NCBI GenBank assembly: GCA_030248215.1
Contig: JASANG010002914.1
Coordinates: 62,001-126,000, forward strand
Source: Enoplolaimus lenunculus
Lineage: Eukaryota > Nematoda > Enoplea > Enoplida > Thoracostomopsidae
Direction of reading: 5' to 3'
DNA length: 64,000 nucleotides
Every line of letters starts with the position of its first letter. Position 1 is the stretch's first letter. The position numbers and the translations under genes are program-made. Shown here piece by piece: positions 43,650 through 59,393 of the stretch. Under the pieces are notes generated by a model. It was not told where the DNA came from, made no database searches, and worked only from the letters and a program-made list of their open reading frames with translations.

Positions 43650-43881
43650 TCAAAAATACCGAATTTCACTAAAAAACCTACGGTTGCAGTGTGCTTCGTA
43701 AACCGTGCATATTCGTTGCGGCGGTATAAAGCAGTTGCCTTTTACTGTTGCTTTTGGGCCGTAACGGTAACAATATTGTTTAAATCGTTTGCAAGAATTG
43801 TCATCAAACGAACAAGCGCTAACTCTGTTCAGATAAACGATACAAACGTGTACAATAAATATCAGATTGAAGGTGATAATT
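43650..43881 (-). CDS. Candidate exon: signal-like helix plus six-cysteine module
   Basis: On the minus strand, a strong acceptor (TATATTTTTTCAG) opens a frame of 76 residues to a stop. It reads IITFNLIFIVHVCIVYL (hydrophobic, signal-peptide-like), NRVSA, then a cysteine module with spacing C-x6-C-x6-C-x12-C-x7-C-x6-C ending HCNRR. Regular spacing of six cysteines after a leader suggests a small secreted disulfide-rich peptide. The initiator must lie in an upstream exon, not found. The opposite strand is also open over the same DNA and would encode a membrane helix (YKAVAFYCCFWAVTVTILF), so the strand assignment is a judgement. No known cysteine family was recognised. Confidence 0.42.
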
Positions 43882-44056
43882 CTGAAAAAATATACAATGG
43901 TTAGGTGGTTGTAGACACAAATAAGTCAGCTTGAAAAATGAAACGTTTACAATGTTGCAGAGAACCCAAATAAATGTCAGTTTCCGAAGTCGATTGTCAA
44001 CCTGACAAGCAGAAATCTTTACTGAAACTCTCTGACTAATAGCTCGAGCTATACTT

Positions 44057-44209
44057 GGCCAATATTTTCAGGGCCGTCCCAGTTTCTCGTGGGTCTGTAA
44101 AAGAGTAGGCTTACATTCTATACTACATTGTTTTGCTTAGGTATAGGTTTAGGCTTAGGGTTAGGAATACGCTTTATCTACTGTTACGGTCCTAACAGTT
44201 ACATTGGCC
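44057..44209. mobile_element. TTAGGC-MITE, subfamily 2, older copy
   Basis: GGCCAATATTTTCAGGGCC to GGTCCTAACAGTTACATTGGCC; interior GCTTAGGTATAGGTTTAGGC. Flanks match only 5 of 8, consistent with age. Confidence 0.7.
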
Positions 44210-45054
44210 GAAAACTTAAGTAAAATCTCGACCTAAGTCGAAATGAAACTTTTACTTCAGCCGGGTCTTTTCGGTTGTTCCCTACAGCCGGCGTTTGTTC
44301 AAAAATAGTTGGTTTTTGAAAATCTTTGTTATTTGGGTTTTCACTGCCTCCCTGATCATTTCGTACACAAACATGAATATTTAAAAAATTCGATATTTTA
44401 AGGTTCCATGGGCGCGTAATATTTTTTGTCAAAAAGTTAGACAAATTATACACTATTCGACGCAGCTTGCGTAGCTGAGTTGTATGGGGTCAATTTTCTC
44501 GCAATCAGGAGTCGCGCTACAACGATTTGTTGTCAAATAACTGATCTGGCGCCGTCCCAAAACCTTTTGACCATGGGGGTGTATCACCGAAAAGACCCTT
44601 GAAGCCTTCAACCCAGCAAAAAGTTACCGAATTCCAGCGGGGAATCAGTAGAATTCTGGATCCCAGAAAACGCAAATTCATTGGGTGAGATTCCGGTAAA
44701 AATATAACAGGGTTATTCACACAGAGCATGATTTATATATGCGCAAGACGGGAAATATTTTGCTCATTTTTGTGAATGGATGTTCTAAGTTACAAATTTA
44801 TGAGTACGGAACTTGAAAATATTTTAGTTTGCTCGGACTAATAAGCGGAAGCGCCGTCCTACGGTCGCTTCTCTCTTTATTACCGCCGCTGAGAGTATAT
44901 ACAAACAACTCAATGAACGGCACAACTCTAATACGATACAAAACTGTCACTACTCAACCTGCTGAAACCTCCAAAAGAATTCTACCTCAGATTAAAATCA
45001 ATTTTCTCCCTTACTCATAGGCAGACATTCGGTTGTACTTTTAAACCTCTAACA

Positions 45055-45438
45055 GGAACTCATTTTTGCCATTACAGGAACAGGTATAGGAATTTAATCT
45101 TTTTGCAGGAACCGGAACAGGGACCGGAATTTCAAATAATTTGCGTCACCAAATTACTGTTGGACTTTTTAGAAATCTTACCAAAAAATTTCTTAAATGA
45201 ATTTTCAGCTATTCCATTAGCTAAATTTTACGAAAACAAATCACAGACAGTTTATTAACAAAATTGACTTAGTTGCAGAAACACTAATTTTGAATTAGAA
45301 AAACTTTACAGACAAAGATTCCGGTATTTAGATTACGAATAATTTGCCAAAAAACCGTAAAAATTCTGTTTTCTGCATCTTTAACGCGAAAAAAAACAGG
45401 AATTGAGGTTTTGCAGTAATTCCGGTTGAACCCTGCAA
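45055..45438. mobile_element. 'CCGGAATTCCGGTTGCACCCTG' family element, decayed
   Basis: Starts in AACAGGAACTCATTTTTGCC and GCAGGAACCGGAACAGGGAC, ends GTAATTCCGGTTGAACCCTG. Boundaries approximate. Confidence 0.45.
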
Positions 45439-46449
45439 CAAGCTATTCTATAAGTAAAAGTATGTATTAACAACACCGGGCCAATGTAGTTGACTCAGAG
45501 TTTAGAATTGCTATTCGTATTTTATATGACGAGAAAGCGACGCAGAATCTAAGCTGCGATGCATTAGACAGGTATTCGCAAATGACATCTGTGGTATAAT
45601 TCCCGCCACAGGCTTAGGTTCAAGCTTTAGGCTTAGGTTGCCGTCCCGAATATGCCTAGTTAACCTGAACCCAACCCAAAGTATAAGGCTAATAATAAAT
45701 AATATTAAATGTGAGAGGAAAGTTTACAAGGGCCTACAATTCTTCAAAGACTATAGGGTTAGCATGTTTAACAAAATGTAATAATGTTTTAAGTTTTACT
45801 AAATAAATAAGTACCGTGCAGAAAGTATTCGCCAACATACCTCATTTTTATCTTTTTATCTTCTGCTGCGCCAGTCTTCAAAAATTTAATTTGACGTCAA
45901 ACTTTTGAACTCAAACTTTACTGCTTTTGTGTGTTATTGCATAAAATATCCGCACGGACATGTTGAGATAACACTAAGACTTTTGCTAACATAATTACAG
46001 TTGGATAATAGATCAAAAAGGTGTAGTCTGGGGGTGGTTTAGGCGTCCACTCCTCTCCCAATTTGAGGTTTTGTGCAGGAATGTTTGGATATCTTTTCAA
46101 ATTATAATATGAGAAACTCCTTTTTAATATTTCGTAAGAGTACCCCTCCCTTTCCAAAATAGTGGCGACGCCCACGTTCATCGCTTCATAAAGAAATGCA
46201 GGCATCAAGCAATCGCTATTTTAGAGGTTTTTGAAGGTAAGTGGCAATCTAAAGTTGAGGGCGCAGCCGGAAGTTGTATTTAATCTAATATATACAACCA
46301 AAACGGCCTTCTGCGCATAGCTTCAGTTCATAGTCTGTTCAGTAAACCAACGCGACATTGCATTGCGTTGTATGCGAACAAAAAACAGATTTACTTTAAA
46401 TGATTGTTTTATAGTCACAAAGAAGGATTACCTATATAAGCCAAACTAA

Positions 46450-46976
46450 TGGGTCGTCCACGTTATACTGTCTACGCTACTGTAAAAAATTGTCCCCACG
46501 TACGAGCCCCTAAGTCTGTAATTATATTGTTTCCAAATTATATGTCCAAATGTCACTAATGCCCTGTGTAGACCCTGCTGACAACTCGCACTCTTTCTAA
46601 ACGACCTATGCTTGGTCACGTTGCCGTCCATACCCATGCTAAATTGTCAATACGTTATTTAAAGGACAACTGTTTTGTCCAGAGTCTGTCAGAAGGGACT
46701 CAGCATATTTCATAACACAAAGTTTGTCGGAAGGAACTTCGCTTGGCAATTATACAGGGTCTGTTCGAAGGAACTCGTATTGTTAGACACTGTGTCCAGA
46801 CAGTGTCTACATTGTCTTTAGTCCCTTCGAAGGACCTGCTTTCAAAACCCACTATCTAGTTACACCTCCTGTGAAGTTCTTATAGCTTAAAGACATTGTC
46901 GTTTTGTCCCACCCTTAAAACCAGGTGTGTGGACAATTTTTTACAGTAGCGTAGACAGTATTACGTGGATGACCCA
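46450..46976. mobile_element. TIR element with 46-bp ends and TAA duplication
   Basis: TGGGTCGTCCACGTTATACT.. and ..AGTATTACGTGGATGACCCA are inverted over about 46 bp and flanked on both sides by TAA. The interior repeats GTCTGTCAGAAGGGACT-like units. Suggests a PIF/Harbinger-type non-autonomous element. Confidence 0.8.
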
Positions 46977-47596
46977 TAAACTGTAATGATCTAAAGCATG
47001 GTCAACAATTTTCTAGAAAAGCCAAATTTTCTATACTAATGATGGTCATCTGCCAATTGTTATAACGGGCTAGCTTCCCTACATAATTGCGTTTAAAACT
47101 TGTTCTATTTAACATGAGGTGGTATAGGATCAGGAACCGGTGTATTCTTGTTATATAGCCAACACCACATGCTGCATTCCTCACTGATGCTGCGGAGCTT
47201 TTTACCGAGGTACCGAGGAGTGAATGCGTGACGTGCATACCATAGATAAAAATGGCTCGTTTGCTGCATAATTTTTAAACAATTAATTATTAATCAGAAC
47301 AAGGGTTTATTCTATCACTTTGCTTCGCTCGCTTTTTTCTACCTATTGCTATGAGTTCAATCTATTGTTTTAACAAAATTTTTGAGGATAATCTGCTAGC
47401 TAGTTCTAATTGGCGAAATTTGTATTTGGGTAGTTTTTTCCTGTAAATTGATGTACAATTGGACGTTCGTGTATAATTGTTAATTTGCGCTGAATCAGGC
47501 ACTAAAATATTGTAAATATCTTTTGGTGTATTTTTATACATTACGATTGCAGAAATAAAATCGCTCACAGCGTATACGTAAGCATCGATAATCGTA

Positions 47597-51732
<4,136 letters not shown>

Positions 51733-52282
51733 TCTGAGATATAGTTGGTGGTTTATGCTCCTAAACATTTCGTAATGTTGTGTTTATCGATTTATACCGG
51801 TGCCGTCATACTATCGTAATGTCACAACGGAAGATTTGAGGAGGCCGGAGTATTGGTGCCTTGTATAACAAATTAAGGGGCTATAGAACATTTGCAGAGT
51901 TTGAGAGATTTTAATATGAAGTTAGCGTATGTAACATATAGGTAAACGGTGATAATCTTTTTGCAAACTTTTATTGTCAAGAATGCAACAAGCAACACCA
52001 TTTCATCGCGTTTTCATTGTAGGCATCGTGCAAAAATATACATTTTAAGTTGCCGTTTTTATTTTGTTATGCTTAATAATATCTTCTATGGGTTTTGGTG
52101 CAATGACACGTCAAATACATTCGCTGTGTATTACCATTTCCACTGTAAGTAAATTTTAATTTTTAGTTGTGTTTTAGTGGCTATAATTGTTTCAAGCTGT
52201 TTGATGAAAGTGGAAAATTATGCCCATTTTTTCTCGAGTGTTCTTAACCTCTTTCCGCATGGGATATGCTGTGAGCAACTAA

Positions 52283-52654
52283 TGCGGGGTTCACGTTACT
52301 GATTGTGCGCTTGGGACCTGTTTTGTCCCCTACCCATAGCAGGAGGCAGAAACAACCTATATGAATAGATTGTTAGCTAGCTACTACGCATATGGGTACC
52401 TTACGATTGTAGCTATGGGTAACTAGTCTTCGGCTTGTTGCCCATATGGGTACCTTGCTATTGTTTTAACAATATTTTCAGCTTCCGTATTTTTTTAGAT
52501 TTTTTCGAAAGATATTGTAAAAAAGACCAAAAACCTAGCTATGTGCAACAGTTTATTTTCTGTTGGTATCCATATGGGTAACAAAAAAGTTAGTGTGTAC
52601 CGCTATGGGCATAGTGATAATACCAATCGCACAATTGGTTACGTGAACTCTGCA
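52283..52654. mobile_element. TNA-flanked TIR element, sibling of 2360-3036
   Basis: TGCGGGGTTCACGTTACTGA and GGTTACGTGAACTCTGCA, flanked by TAA on both sides. The interior holds several copies of CATATGGGTACC/GCTATGGGTA. Shares termini but not interior with 2360-3036. Confidence 0.8.
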
Positions 52655-52991
52655 TAAATAGCAAACAGTACCCGTGAAATAACAGTGCGCAGTTTACCAA
52701 TTACTACGCGCGTATGCAGTACAAAACGTTACAATATTCTCCACGGGGTCGGTCGTTAAGTTGAAATAATTCAATGGTCACGGTATATGCCTCCCAGCTG
52801 GTGGCAAGTTGGTAGAATCCTAGCTTATACCATAAAATACCGGAGCCGGATAGTTAGCGCATGTTTTAAAAGCATGTTAAACTTAGTCACGGCAATTTAG
52901 TACTATTTGGTACAATATATTACAATTTTGTTTCTAGTAGTCTTTCGTGTTAAAAACATGGGAATCTTGAAGTGCTTATTTTTGACATTTT

Positions 52992-53988
52992 GTCTAATGT
53001 ACAGAACAGGCCGGTAACAGTAGTCTTGGTGTAAACCAGGGTGCAACTGGAGGTGAAAATACCGGACCAGTTGGTCAACGAAACTTGCCGGAGCTGGAGG
53101 TGAGGCAAAATTAGGTAGTGAAAATGATGGTTAATTAGTTAATTTTAGCCAATATGTGCAACATGTTGTTAAGTTGTAAGGTTTTCCGCTAATTTTCTGC
53201 AAAATTCGGAGGCTAATTTTCTGCCGGAGCCGGAGGCCGATTTTCTGCAGGAGCAAGAGGCAGACCTCCGGCTGTACTCTGGTGTAAACAGATAGTAAAA
53301 ATAACTGAAACGATAGTGATCGAAATAACGGAAACGGAAACCAAATGTTTATGTATAAACATTCAAAGTCACCGGGCTTTCTAAAATTTTAAAGAACAAA
53401 TGGCGGATGCACCGAAATTTCGTATTTTTTATTTCATTTCGAACAATTGCAGCATATCTGCAATGAAGAAGTGTGAGATATATATGATTTATCACTTTTA
53501 ACTAATTTTCAGCGTGAAAATAGCAGAAATTCTATTATTCATATAACGGAAACGGATGCCGATTTTTGCAGAAAACGGAATAACGGTGCAACAGGAATTT
53601 TGCGGTATTTTCTGTATTGAAAATTTTTATCATTCAAATTGATATATCGTTCTAACTTATTTTTCTAAAATTATCTAAGCGTCTATTGTCAAAATTTTCA
53701 GTTTGCGCCATACTCCATAATTATACGTTTCCAGCTATTGCATTTGTTTCAGCATTTTGGCATCCTAAATGGTGTGTTCACACCATTAAAAACGATAAAA
53801 GAGCGTTAAAACATGAACAAGTGTTTTTCGTTTTCTGTGTTTTGGTATTTGATAATTCCGGTTGCGCCCTGGAAATGAGCTTATATCGAAGCGTAAAGCA
53901 TAAGCCTAAGCAAAAATTTATTTTAAAGCTGAAGCTTATTCTACGGCGTCCCTCAAAAAACGTTCCGTTCCTGATCTTTACATAGGCC
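52992..53988. mobile_element. TTAGGC-MITE, subfamily 1, expanded by insertions
   Basis: GTCTAATGTACAGAACAGGCC at the left and GTTCCTGATCTTTACATAGGCC at the right are about 1 kb apart, yet both are flanked by a perfect GACATTTT. The interior is mostly foreign, including the element at 53037-53281. Only CATAAGCCTAAGC near 53900 remains of the array. Confidence 0.85.
53037..53281. mobile_element. hAT-like element nested in a TTAGGC-MITE
   Basis: CAGGGTGCAACTGGAGGT and ACCTCCGGCTGTACTCTG are inverted ends, flanked by GTGTAAAC on both sides (8 of 8). Interior rich in GGAGCCGGAGG. Confidence 0.87.
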
Positions 53989-55469
53989 GACATTTTGAAC
54001 AAAATTTACTGCGAAATATTGTCATTTTGGTTTTAAGTAATAGGGCCAATGTATTGAACAGGGCCGCAACATATAAGCATATCCGTTAGTCAAAGCCCAC
54101 TTCAAACTTTCAGTACAGTAAAAATCGCAACAACATATTCATGCAGAGAAATGCTTAATTCTTTGATTGATCTGGCACATCTTTAGCGCAGTTTAAACCA
54201 GAGCCTTACCTTAATCGCAAACTCATCGCTGCAGTCTACAACGTTAAATTACTGGTACTGAACAACGCATAAAAGCATCGTGTGACATACCACGTGTTTA
54301 AATTTGCCGGCTTCTTCAAGCATTTTTGTGCTGATTTCGTTGCAAGCTTAATGTTTTATTGCATTTTGAAAACATTTTTGGTTAATTCTGTCAAAGGTTA
54401 GTTTGCAAATGCGATAATTTGGCTAAACGTTTGTGAAAACAGTACGATTTATTAAGTAAACTAAAATGCGTTTTTTTGATGTCGTTTAAGTCTCCGAAAA
54501 TTAGAAGTTGATGTTTAACATCTTAGCTTTTATAAGATGCTTTATTGCGTAGGCGTATGGATTGATATGCGTTTGTTGAAAAGATTTATCGCTATTGTTT
54601 GGTCCCGTTTTATCGGAATTACACTGGTGCATGCAATGGGGGGGGCACGCGAGCAATAGCCCACCAGGGGGGATGGAAACGAAAACTTTCTATTAAGGTT
54701 TAGTGTTAAAAGTTGTGTTTGGCGTCTTGCTGGCTTCGTTCGCAAGCCGTGGCCACTATTATATATGGCTTCTTCCCTCGGCGCTTAAAGGTTCCGGAAC
54801 CGACACTGCGCGGAATGAAAGGAACTTTACTAGGACATATTCACATAACTGTTATGTTTGTTTAAAATACCCGATTGAACTTTCAATTCGTTAAAGTTAA
54901 AGGTTAAGCTAGGTTATCTTTTAATTCCGGGCGAGCAAGGTGAGAATATTTAACCCGATTACAATTACACTGTTGAAATGATTGAAAGTATACATCTTTG
55001 TTTATTATAGTATTTCTATTAATGTAAGAACGGTTCACTTAATTAAATTGATGCTTAAAAACTAGTGAAAGAAAATTTTAGGAGTACAACGTACTGTTTT
55101 CTACTTTTCTAGCTGGTAATTTTTTTTGTTTGATAATAATTACCTTTCCTTTTCATAGTCAAACTGGGAAACCGATGGCGGACGCAGGGATGGCATCGCG
55201 GCCGAGACCCCAAGAATATTTAAAATTAAAAGATTTAGCAATAAAATAACATTTGGCTGTTACTGTGTTGTAATTCCAATTTTAGAAATTTCTTTGCCAC
55301 CATAAGAGCACCTTATTTACTATCCTTCGAGGGAGGTAGAACGCGCACCCCGCATGGAAAAATTTTGTTTTATTGGGTTCTCGCTGTCGCTTACAAACCG
55401 AAACGGCGACAGCCACCCATCCTGCTTAAGGTCCCTTGAATCTTGTGGGCGGTTTGGTGGTGTGGTAGC

Positions 55470-55860
55470 TGAGTGTAACCGGAATTCCGATTCTGATTAT
55501 AATTCCGATTCAAAACAAGTTTCGATTCCAGTTTCGATTGCACAATCAATCGGAATCGGACTTTTGAAATTTTAATTTTAATCGTACTAGTTGTGATACA
55601 TTGCATAAAAATTCTGTATTTAAATTGATTTCGATGAGTTAACTTATCAATAATTCATTGTACTTTAGTTTTACAGAACAAAAAATCATCACCAATTTGT
55701 TCATGCGACGTTTTAGAAAATTGCTGCCAGCCGACATACACCTTAAATCAATATTATTTTTAATACAAATTATCCGTACAGTCACAAAATTGTTAATTCC
55801 GATTACGATTCCGGTATAAATTTGCTTTCCGATTCCGGTATAATTAAGTTCCGCTTCGCA
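55470..55860. mobile_element. 'CCGGAATTCCG' family element
   Basis: GTAACCGGAATTCCGATTC at the left and GATTCCGGTATAATTAAGTT at the right, mirror-like. A long minus-strand open frame (55639-56076) crosses it; its ..GIGKQIYTGIVIGI.. part is repeat-derived, as at 61970. Confidence 0.5.
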
Positions 55861-56621
55861 CACTATGCGGTAGCTCCCCTGACTGAAAAGAAGAATGTGC
55901 CCCGACCACACTAATTTTTGGTGATACCTTTGATTATGGAACGTTTTGAAATGTTGATATGATTGCAGGTGAATAGTGTACTTGTAAACCAACGAACAAG
56001 TTTCCCCCCCACATTTCAGCTTTTTGGGGAAGAAAGTAAAAAAGTGCCATTGTGCGAGCCAGAGACTCTGTCGCAATAAATTAAGCTAACATAATTGTTT
56101 TGGTTTTAGGTTGTGTCAAGCAATAATATTAAACATTGCTTTGTTTTTAATTACGTAGTAATAAATAAATTTGTTTGGTTAGAGCTCTGAGGCAGCATTT
56201 GTGTTTGATTGATGATGTGTTACGCAGATATGTGTATTACGTAACTAAAACAGTTTCGATATCAAATTAGCAAACAAACTAACCAGGTTAGTTCGAGTAT
56301 TCGCTGTTTATTCAAATTAATCACTTACGCCACTTATGGCTTAAAAATTTTAATGCGATTTTTAGATTTCGTTTTTGTAATATCGAAATAGCATGAACCG
56401 ATGATGTTGATATTGTACGTGCGCATTTCAATCGATATTCTTACGCTATTTTGTTGAATCGTTTGTAGTTTACCGAGAAATTTGCCCCCAATAAAGGGTG
56501 TAGAAGGATACTTTAGTTCATGTTTCACAGGCATTCTAGCTGTTTTAACAAATGTGTTTACAACTTACGTACCTGTTCAGCTAATATCAGTTGGGTTAAA
56601 AACAATTAACTTCTGTTTTAG

Positions 56622-56825
56622 TTGGCAGAAAATATCGTGTCAGTACTCGGTGGTCTGTGCCTGATTAATTACAGCGAAGTTGCTCTGTGTTCAGTATCAT
56701 ATCACGCGGGTCGCCGGTGGCGAAGAAGAATACGCAGGTTTTTTGGTAAGTTCTTGGTATTTGCAATACTTTTTATATTGCTTCATTTCAACCTGTTGTG
56801 TTTCTGGTTTGTTGCTATCTTGTAA
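56622..56825 (+). CDS. Candidate exon of a multi-pass membrane protein
   Basis: A strong acceptor (TTAACTTCTGTTTTAG) opens a frame LAENIVSVLGGLCLINYSEV.. followed by a basic run GRRWRRRIRRFFG. There a strong donor (G|GTAAGTTC, 56745) could end the exon. If unspliced, the frame continues through a second hydrophobic segment (LVFAILFILLHF..) to a stop at 56825. The pattern is helix, Arg-rich loop, helix. An upstream stretch ending TTY|GTACCT (56571) has compatible phase. No family was recognised. Confidence 0.4.
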   Translation: MAENIVSVLGGLCLINYSEVALCSVSYHAGRRWRRRIRRFFGKFLVFAILFILLHFNLLCFWFVAIL

Positions 56826-56997
56826 GTGTACCGGGGTGTATTATTAGTGTTTCATTTAGCAGCGTACCGTACCGACCGGGTTTGGTTTACAACAAGAGGC
56901 GGCTCATATGGTTAGTTGAAGAGTGTAACTAGTATTCGTTTGCGGTTTCCGGCAATAATTTGTGCCCAGTTTTGTTTTGAAAATACTGGAAATTCCG

Positions 56998-57460
56998 CTA
57001 TTTTTGTCCGTTAGTTTTTAAATGTCTTGCTAATAGGTAGGTAATTATTCCGTTTTGTTGTATGTACACAGTACAGTTGTTAAACGCTGCAGGTGTTCCA
57101 TTTGAAACGAAAATTAAATACCCATATCCAAACTGTTGAATATTTGCTTGCATTCGGTATTTAGTATATAAACATGGATCATAAAAAGTAAAGCGACAGT
57201 GTACATCCTTCAATTGCGCTAGCATTAAAAAATAAATAATCTTCTAAGCTTTCACGGTGAAATAGTTGTTTGCGGTTTGCGTAAGTTTGATCGCTACAAA
57301 AGTGCCGGACTCGTCTTCCATATCCCCAATTGGAGGCACCCTCGCGCTTCTGGGGAACCTCTTGATATGAGCAAAAATCGTGATTGGATCGTAGTTATTT
57401 TTGTCGTTTTGTAAATACTTCTCGAAAAGGTGTTCGCAGCTTTGCGACTCCATAGATGCC
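56998..57460 (-). CDS. Candidate coding region, unknown protein
   Basis: A minus-strand frame from about 57460 reads TASMESQSCEHLFEKYLQND.. ..IKRFPRSARVPPIGDMEDES.. to a TAG. The same frame resumes and includes MLAQLKDVHCRFTFYDPCLY.. ..FVSNGTPAAFNNCTVYIQQN.. to 56998. A GT..AG segment of 54 nt (57298-57245) could be a mini-intron removing the stop. The alternative frame 57662-57294 is also open. Composition is strongly protein-like, but I recognise no family and the gene may be decaying. Confidence 0.3.
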
Positions 57461-57708
57461 GTCTTCTTATGTTATCAATTGCATTAGCATTCACCCGTTG
57501 TTTGATATGTAACTCTTGAACATCAGTCTGCGCAGTACCGAACTGCGCTGTATGTATTCCGGTACTATAAACGTTACTAGCAAGGTAGTTAGACTCTGTA
57601 GCAGACCTAGGCGGATTTAGGCATCGTATCCCCCATCGGAACCAAGCAATTCTACAAATTTGCATAGTTACCACTTATCATGTATTGCTAAAATTGCGTC
57701 CGACTTAC

Positions 57709-57742
57709 CTGTCGACTCGCTTGCTAGTTGACTTCCCTTCAT
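57709..57742 (-). CDS. Candidate first coding exon (11 codons)
   Basis: ATG followed by KGSQLASEST and a near-perfect donor (ACAG|GTAAGTCGG), phase 1. It lies upstream of the 57-kb minus-strand frames, but the phase does not clearly match any of them. Confidence 0.22.
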
Positions 57743-59393
57743 TATTTCACCTCATAGACTTGTGCAGGTTTTTGGTTAACCTGCTAGCACATAGAAGTCA
57801 AAACTTCTGCTCCTGCTCGCTCGCTACGCTCGCATGCAAAAATTTTTCTATGACGATAAACCCTCCCTAATATGCCGAGCTTCGTGTTAAGCCTTTTGAG
57901 TATTATAAAATGTTTGCCGTTTTGCAACAATAAAAACAAAACATCAATGAATGTTTCTCGCTTCGTTCGGGCAATATTCTAAAAAATTTTTTTTGGCTGG
58001 TTTCAGTCTTTCGGTCCAATAGTCAGTACCGCGGCAACAGCCTTCGTACCTTCTCAAGGTTTGGGGCAATAAAACCAAACCGCCATTCGAGTCGTCTGTA
58101 ATTGCGTGTTGACGTTTAAGTTTTCGTTCGCTGTGCTTGTGACCTTTAAGTCAGCGGTTTCTATCTGCTTCGAGTCTTGGTTGCATTGATGTTGCGTTCG
58201 GGATTCAAGTCGCTAAGGCAAGAACGGACCGCTGTTAACTAACCTCAGATCGTATGGCCACCAAATTAACACACAACCAAATTTTGTGCTATTTAGTGTT
58301 AAAATTGCGTGTGCCTGTCGCTCGTTTGAGTCTTAGGATTTGTTCTGTGATGGAAAAAGTTAACCTATGCAGTTGGCAGTAAATTGCTTTTGATAGGTTG
58401 TGTCGTATTTTCATAAGTTTTTGAAGTGATCAAGACGCTTTCTTTGCCTGATATTGGGGGGCGTAGCTCGGGTACCCCAGCGGCGGTCCTGCCGTCATGT
58501 ATCCTTTTTCGTTATGTTTGCTATCAGTTTGCACTCTGGTTTGTTGTTGTGTAGAGGTTCTCAGTTTCTTTTGAATCTATCCCGCATCTATATATACTAT
58601 ATATAAAATAAAGTTGAAATTTTGTATAACAACAAACGATTGCATATTATGTTTACAAGTTTAATTTCCGCGTTATATTTGCCGATGGTTTCTTAAAAGC
58701 AATTCCGTGTTGTTTCTGTGTTTTAAATAGAAAATAAAGCTGGTGTAATTTATTATTCAAAACACACTATGAATATGAATCAATTGTTTTGTCTGCGAAT
58801 GAAAATTCAGTGCAAATCTGCGGTGCGCTTTGGTGTTTAACGAACTTTAAAACTCGTATTGCATTTTATATATAAACGAATCTACAGATCTATGTCATAT
58901 GCTGTACCATGAAATGATTCTAGTGGTTGTTGTCTTTGTTACATAATTCATATATGTGTATATTTATCAGGATGCAATCGGATATCTGGTTTCGGTTTAA
59001 TATCCGGCAAGAAACTGATATCGGTATTGGGTTCTGGTATCCGGTTTAAAGTTACCGGATATAGGATATTTTGAGTTGTGGTCTCGAACAAAGTTGTCCT
59101 GGGGCCAGTATTTTTTACCGCGTCTGCGGCCAGGGCTGAAACCAAGGCCTGGGTGCCGGATTTGAGGCCGGTACTAACCAGGACCAAGTTAGAACACGTA
59201 AGGATAACTATCAACATAAGCTACGATATACAAAATATGTATATGGTAGCTAACAGTGGGAAATCTATATATTGTGTAATGTGTACAGCAAATCGTGGGA
59301 AATTAAAAGATACCGTATATATTCATAAATTTCTTGTGAATTTCATATTTTTGTAGCAAGAACTGAGCGTGATAGAGTTGTTTTTCATGCCAG

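Larger units (their letters stand above)
43882..47596. other. Region upstream of the NDR kinase: repeats, no supported gene
   Basis: Holds a subfamily-2 TTAGGC-MITE, a repeat with CGGGTCTTTTCGGTTGTTCC shared with 28746 and 43190, an element near 45055-45438, and a TIR element at 46450. At 46225-46236 a strong acceptor (GCTATTTTAG) and strong donor (GAAG|GTAAGTGG) enclose 12 nt. The donor could end a 5' untranslated exon of the NDR gene. The minus-strand open frame 45918-46208 looks like repeat sequence. Confidence 0.45.
51733..56621. other. Downstream of NDR kinase: repeats, no supported gene
   Basis: The first 550 bp hold the NDR 3' end, without an obvious AATAAA. The rest has a TNA-flanked element (52283), a large nested TTAGGC-MITE (52992-53988), a 5' fragment of another (54043-54090) and an element near 55470-55860. 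A minus-strand TTAAG|GTAAGG donor near 54210 has no definable exon. The plus-strand stretch 56471-56571 is open (..PPIKGVEGYFSSCFTGILA..) and could be an exon before 56622. Confidence 0.45.

Noticed and set aside
43632-43904. Plus-strand type II membrane protein
   Set aside because: No ATG, and it starts inside a fold-back element. The minus strand has an exact acceptor and regular cysteines. Kept only as an alternative.
45918-46208. Protein-coding gene on the minus strand
   Set aside because: Reads smoothly but has no splice support, and its sequence style matches dispersed non-coding repeats in the same region.
55639-56076. 145-codon minus-strand gene
   Set aside because: No ATG at its start, and part of it is the same repeat as at 61970-62129.
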